Origin: Candidatus Neomicrothrix sp. UBA2110
GTDB taxonomy: Bacteria > Actinomycetota > Acidimicrobiia > Acidimicrobiales > Poriferisodalaceae
DNA length: 7,563 nucleotides
Direction: 5' to 3'
NCBI GenBank assembly: GCA_002331465.1
Contig: DCYM01000062.1
Span: 1 to 7,563, forward strand
Below the pieces are notes generated by a model. It was not told where the DNA came from, searched no databases, and saw only the letters and a list, made by a program, of their open reading frames with translations. Shown piece by piece: positions 5,234 to 7,563 of the stretch. A program made the translations under genes and the position numbers. How positions within the stretch are numbered: position 1 is the stretch's first letter; each line of letters begins with the position of its first letter.

Positions 5234-7563
5234 ATGACTGTTACTTCTAACGAAACGGCATCGATTTCCCCGACTCGAATCTCACGTCATTTCACCCAAG
5301 ACGGAATCGACCCATACTCAACGGTCAAATGGGAACAACGCGACGCCAGGCTCACCAACTATTTGGACGGATCCACAAGTTTCGAGCAACTCGATGTTGA
5401 ATTCCCGACAGATTGGAGTTTCACAGCTTCAAACATCGTCACACAAAAATATTTTCGTGGTGCTCTCGGCGCTAGCGATCGTGAATCCTCTTTGCGTCAA
5501 GTCATTGCAAGAGTAACTTCGACCATCCGCTCGTGGGGCGAGGCCGACGGCTATTTCGAAGATCCCGACGAGGCAGAAACCTTCGAAGCGGAGTTGGCAT
5601 GGCTGCTATTGAACCAACGCTGCGCCTTCAACAGTCCGGTCTGGTTCAACATAGGAGTCGAGGGCGTACCTCAACAGGCTTCGGCCTGTTTCATCTTGTC
5701 GGTCGATGACAATATGGACTCAATTCTCAACTGGTACGCCGAAGAAGGCCGGATCTTTAAAGGCGGTTCGGGTGCGGGCGTTAACTTGTCCCGAATACGG
5801 GGATCATCAGAACCACTACGCGGCGGAGGAGAGTCGAGCGGCCCCGTGAGCTTCATGCGAGGAGCCGACGCGTCAGCGGGAACCATCAAGAGTGGTGGTA
5901 AGACACGACGAGCAGCCAAGATGGTGTTGCTTGATGTTGACCACCCTGATGTAGAGCAGTTCATCTGGTGCAAGGCCCTCGAAGAACGAAAGGCGAGGGT
6001 GCTTCGCGACGCAGGTTTCGACATGGACCTCGACGGGGCTGACGCTCACTCTGTCCAATATCAGAACGCAAACAACTCGATACGACTCACCGATGAGTTC
6101 ATGGCAGCCGTCGAAAGCGACGGCGACTGGGAAGTCACCGCTCGGACCGACGGATCAGTCGTAGAGCGCCACTCCGCCCGGTCTCTGTTCCGTCAGATCG
6201 CCGAAGCAGCTTGGGAGTGCGCTGATCCGGGAGTGCAATTCAGTTCAACAATCAACCGCTGGCATACAGCTCCCAACACCGGTCCGATCACCGCGTCCAA
6301 CCCCTGCAGTGAATACGTTCATCTGGACAACTCCGCATGTAACCTCGCAAGCCTCAACCTCCTTACCTTCCTCGGCGCAGACCAGACTGACCGATTCGAC
6401 GTAGAAGGTTTTTGTCAGGCGATACGAGTCGTGTTTACGGCCCAAGACATCTTGGTCGGTAACGCCGACTATCCGACTGAAGAGATCGGCGAAACATCCC
6501 GAGATTTTCGTCAGTTGGGTCTTGGGTACACGAACCTTGGCGCGATGCTCATGGCGCTGGGTTTGGCGTACAACTCTAAAGAAGCCCGAGCTTGGACCGG
6601 GGCTGTCACTGCGTTGATGACGGGCCAGGCGTATTCCACTTCGGTAGATCTTGCCCAAAGAGTGGGCGCGTTTTCGGGATACGCCACTAATCGTGTCCCC
6701 ATGCAAGACGTGCTGCGACGGCATCGTCAAGCGTTGGGAACACTCGCGGATGTCGCTCCAGAAGAAGTGACCAGCGCAGCCCGAAAACTCTGGGATTATG
6801 CGGTCAGCGGATGCGAAAAGCACGGTATTCGAAACTCACAGGCAACCGTCATTGCGCCGACTGGCACCATCTCATTCATGATGGATTGCGATACCACGGG
6901 CATTGAACCTGATCTCGGATTGGTCAAGTTCAAGAAGCTCGTCGGAGGCGGCGACCTCACCATTGTAAACGGCACCCTTGGACGTGCTCTGCGTCGTTTG
7001 AGCTACACAGCAGAGGAGATAGCTGACATCGAGGCCTACGTGCTTGATAGGGGCAGCATCGTTGGAGCTCCCCATCTCCTACCAGAGCACCTGTCTGTCT
7101 TTGCTTGCTCTATGGGAGACAACGTCATTCATCACGAAGCCCACGTTTTGATGATGGCCGCTGCACAGCCATTCGTTTCAGGAGCTATCTCGAAAACAGT
7201 GAACCTGTCAGAGAGCGCGACTGTTGAAGACGTCGAAAGTCTTCATCTCATGGCCTGGAAACTTGGGCTTAAGGCGGTAGCGATCTACAGGGATAACTGC
7301 AAAGTGGGTCAACCGTTGTCAACGACACGAGACGATCAGGGGCTCATCGGCGACGCAGTCAACGCAGCAATGGTTGAAGCACAATTCACCCCGGAGCGAG
7401 AAAAGCTTCCCCGGACTAGACGGTCACAAACTTTCTCATTCCGCGTAGCAGATTGTCACGGCTATATGACCGTAGGCGAATACGACGACGGTCGCCCCGG
7501 GGAGATCTTCCTTACCGTCGCGAAACAAGGATCAACGCTCGCCGGCATTATGGACGCGTTCGC
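5234..7563 (+). CDS. nrdJ: Adenosylcobalamin-dependent (class II) ribonucleoside-diphosphate reductase, 3' truncated by the window edge
   Basis: This enzyme makes deoxyribonucleotides from ribonucleotides, using coenzyme B12 instead of an oxygen-dependent partner subunit to generate the cysteine radical. The frame runs from ATG 5234 to the window end without a stop (776 residues), and the C-terminus is missing. Key residues are visible. Cys152 (QASACFIL) and Cys369 (SACNLASLN) form the redox pair, and the thiyl-radical site is Asn356-Cys358-Glu360 in SNPCSEY. The 11-residue spacing of Cys358 to Cys369 equals that of the Thermotoga class II enzyme. IFKGGSGAGVNLS (174-186) and APTGTISFMMD (541-551) are also typical. 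The segment from about 725 onward (VADCHGYMTVGEYDDGRPGEIFLTV) belongs to the C-terminal extension seen in large NrdJ proteins. GGAGA supports the start. It stands after a long leader, with no nrdR gene nearby. Confidence 0.96.
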   Translation, partial: MTVTSNETASISPTRISRHFTQDGIDPYSTVKWEQRDARLTNYLDGSTSFEQLDVEFPTDWSFTASNIVTQKYFRGALGASDRESSLRQVIARVTSTIRSWGEADGYFEDPDEAETFEAELAWLLLNQRCAFNSPVWFNIGVEGVPQQASACFILSVDDNMDSILNWYAEEGRIFKGGSGAGVNLSRIRGSSEPLRGGGESSGPVSFMRGADASAGTIKSGGKTRRAAKMVLLDVDHPDVEQFIWCKALEERKARVLRDAGFDMDLDGADAHSVQYQNANNSIRLTDEFMAAVESDGDWEVTARTDGSVVERHSARSLFRQIAEAAWECADPGVQFSSTINRWHTAPNTGPITASNPCSEYVHLDNSACNLASLNLLTFLGADQTDRFDVEGFCQAIRVVFTAQDILVGNADYPTEEIGETSRDFRQLGLGYTNLGAMLMALGLAYNSKEARAWTGAVTALMTGQAYSTSVDLAQRVGAFSGYATNRVPMQDVLRRHRQALGTLADVAPEEVTSAARKLWDYAVSGCEKHGIRNSQATVIAPTGTISFMMDCDTTGIEPDLGLVKFKKLVGGGDLTIVNGTLGRALRRLSYTAEEIADIEAYVLDRGSIVGAPHLLPEHLSVFACSMGDNVIHHEAHVLMMAAAQPFVSGAISKTVNLSESATVEDVESLHLMAWKLGLKAVAIYRDNCKVGQPLSTTRDDQGLIGDAVNAAMVEAQFTPEREKLPRTRRSQTFSFRVADCHGYMTVGEYDDGRPGEIFLTVAKQGSTLAGIMDAF

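Noticed and set aside
4566..5237. Long plus-strand open frame (223 codons) ending in an ATGA overlap with nrdJ
   Set aside because: Its first part is antisense to the reductase gene, the product is Arg-rich with no recognisable domain, and it would run through the leader helices. The ATGA overlap is probably chance.

Overview
The window looks like chromosomal DNA of a mid-GC actinomycete. The evidence is a LexA whose operators are of the CGAAC-N4-GTTCG type, a divergent lexA / LysM-membrane-protein pair as in Mycobacterium (lexA-Rv2719c) and Bacillus (lexA-yneA), a stand-alone RibD C-terminal reductase resembling mycobacterial Rv2671, and a B12-dependent ribonucleotide reductase. GC is moderate by eye, which would fit an Acidimicrobiia-type lineage better than high-GC Streptomyces or Mycobacterium. 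That placement is an inference. No mobile elements, tRNAs, rRNAs or CRISPR arrays were seen.

Layout. Positions 1-873 (+) hold the C-terminal two thirds of cysS, followed with a 4-nt ATGA overlap by a TesB-type acyl-CoA thioesterase (870-1691, +). It converges on a nudC-type NAD(H) pyrophosphatase (1688-2488, -), and the two stop codons overlap. nudC lies 64 nt downstream of lexA (2553-3185, -) and may be cotranscribed with it. Between lexA and the divergent LysM gene (3419-3877, +) is a control region with four SOS boxes placed over two promoter candidates. A RibD_C/DHFR-like reductase (3904-4653, -) converges on the LysM gene. A 580-nt stretch without a convincing gene follows, and then nrdJ (5234 to the window end, +, 3' truncated).

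How the parts fit. LexA should repress both itself and the LysM membrane protein. By analogy with YneA and Rv2719c (ChiZ), the LysM protein is probably the SOS-induced brake on cell division. nrdJ supplies deoxynucleotides, but I saw no SOS box in front of it. Instead its leader (about 5035-5224) can fold into two abutting helical domains, and the second ends on the ribosome binding site. This candidate cis-regulatory RNA, upstream of a B12-dependent enzyme yet lacking a recognisable cobalamin-riboswitch core, is the most interesting item in the window.
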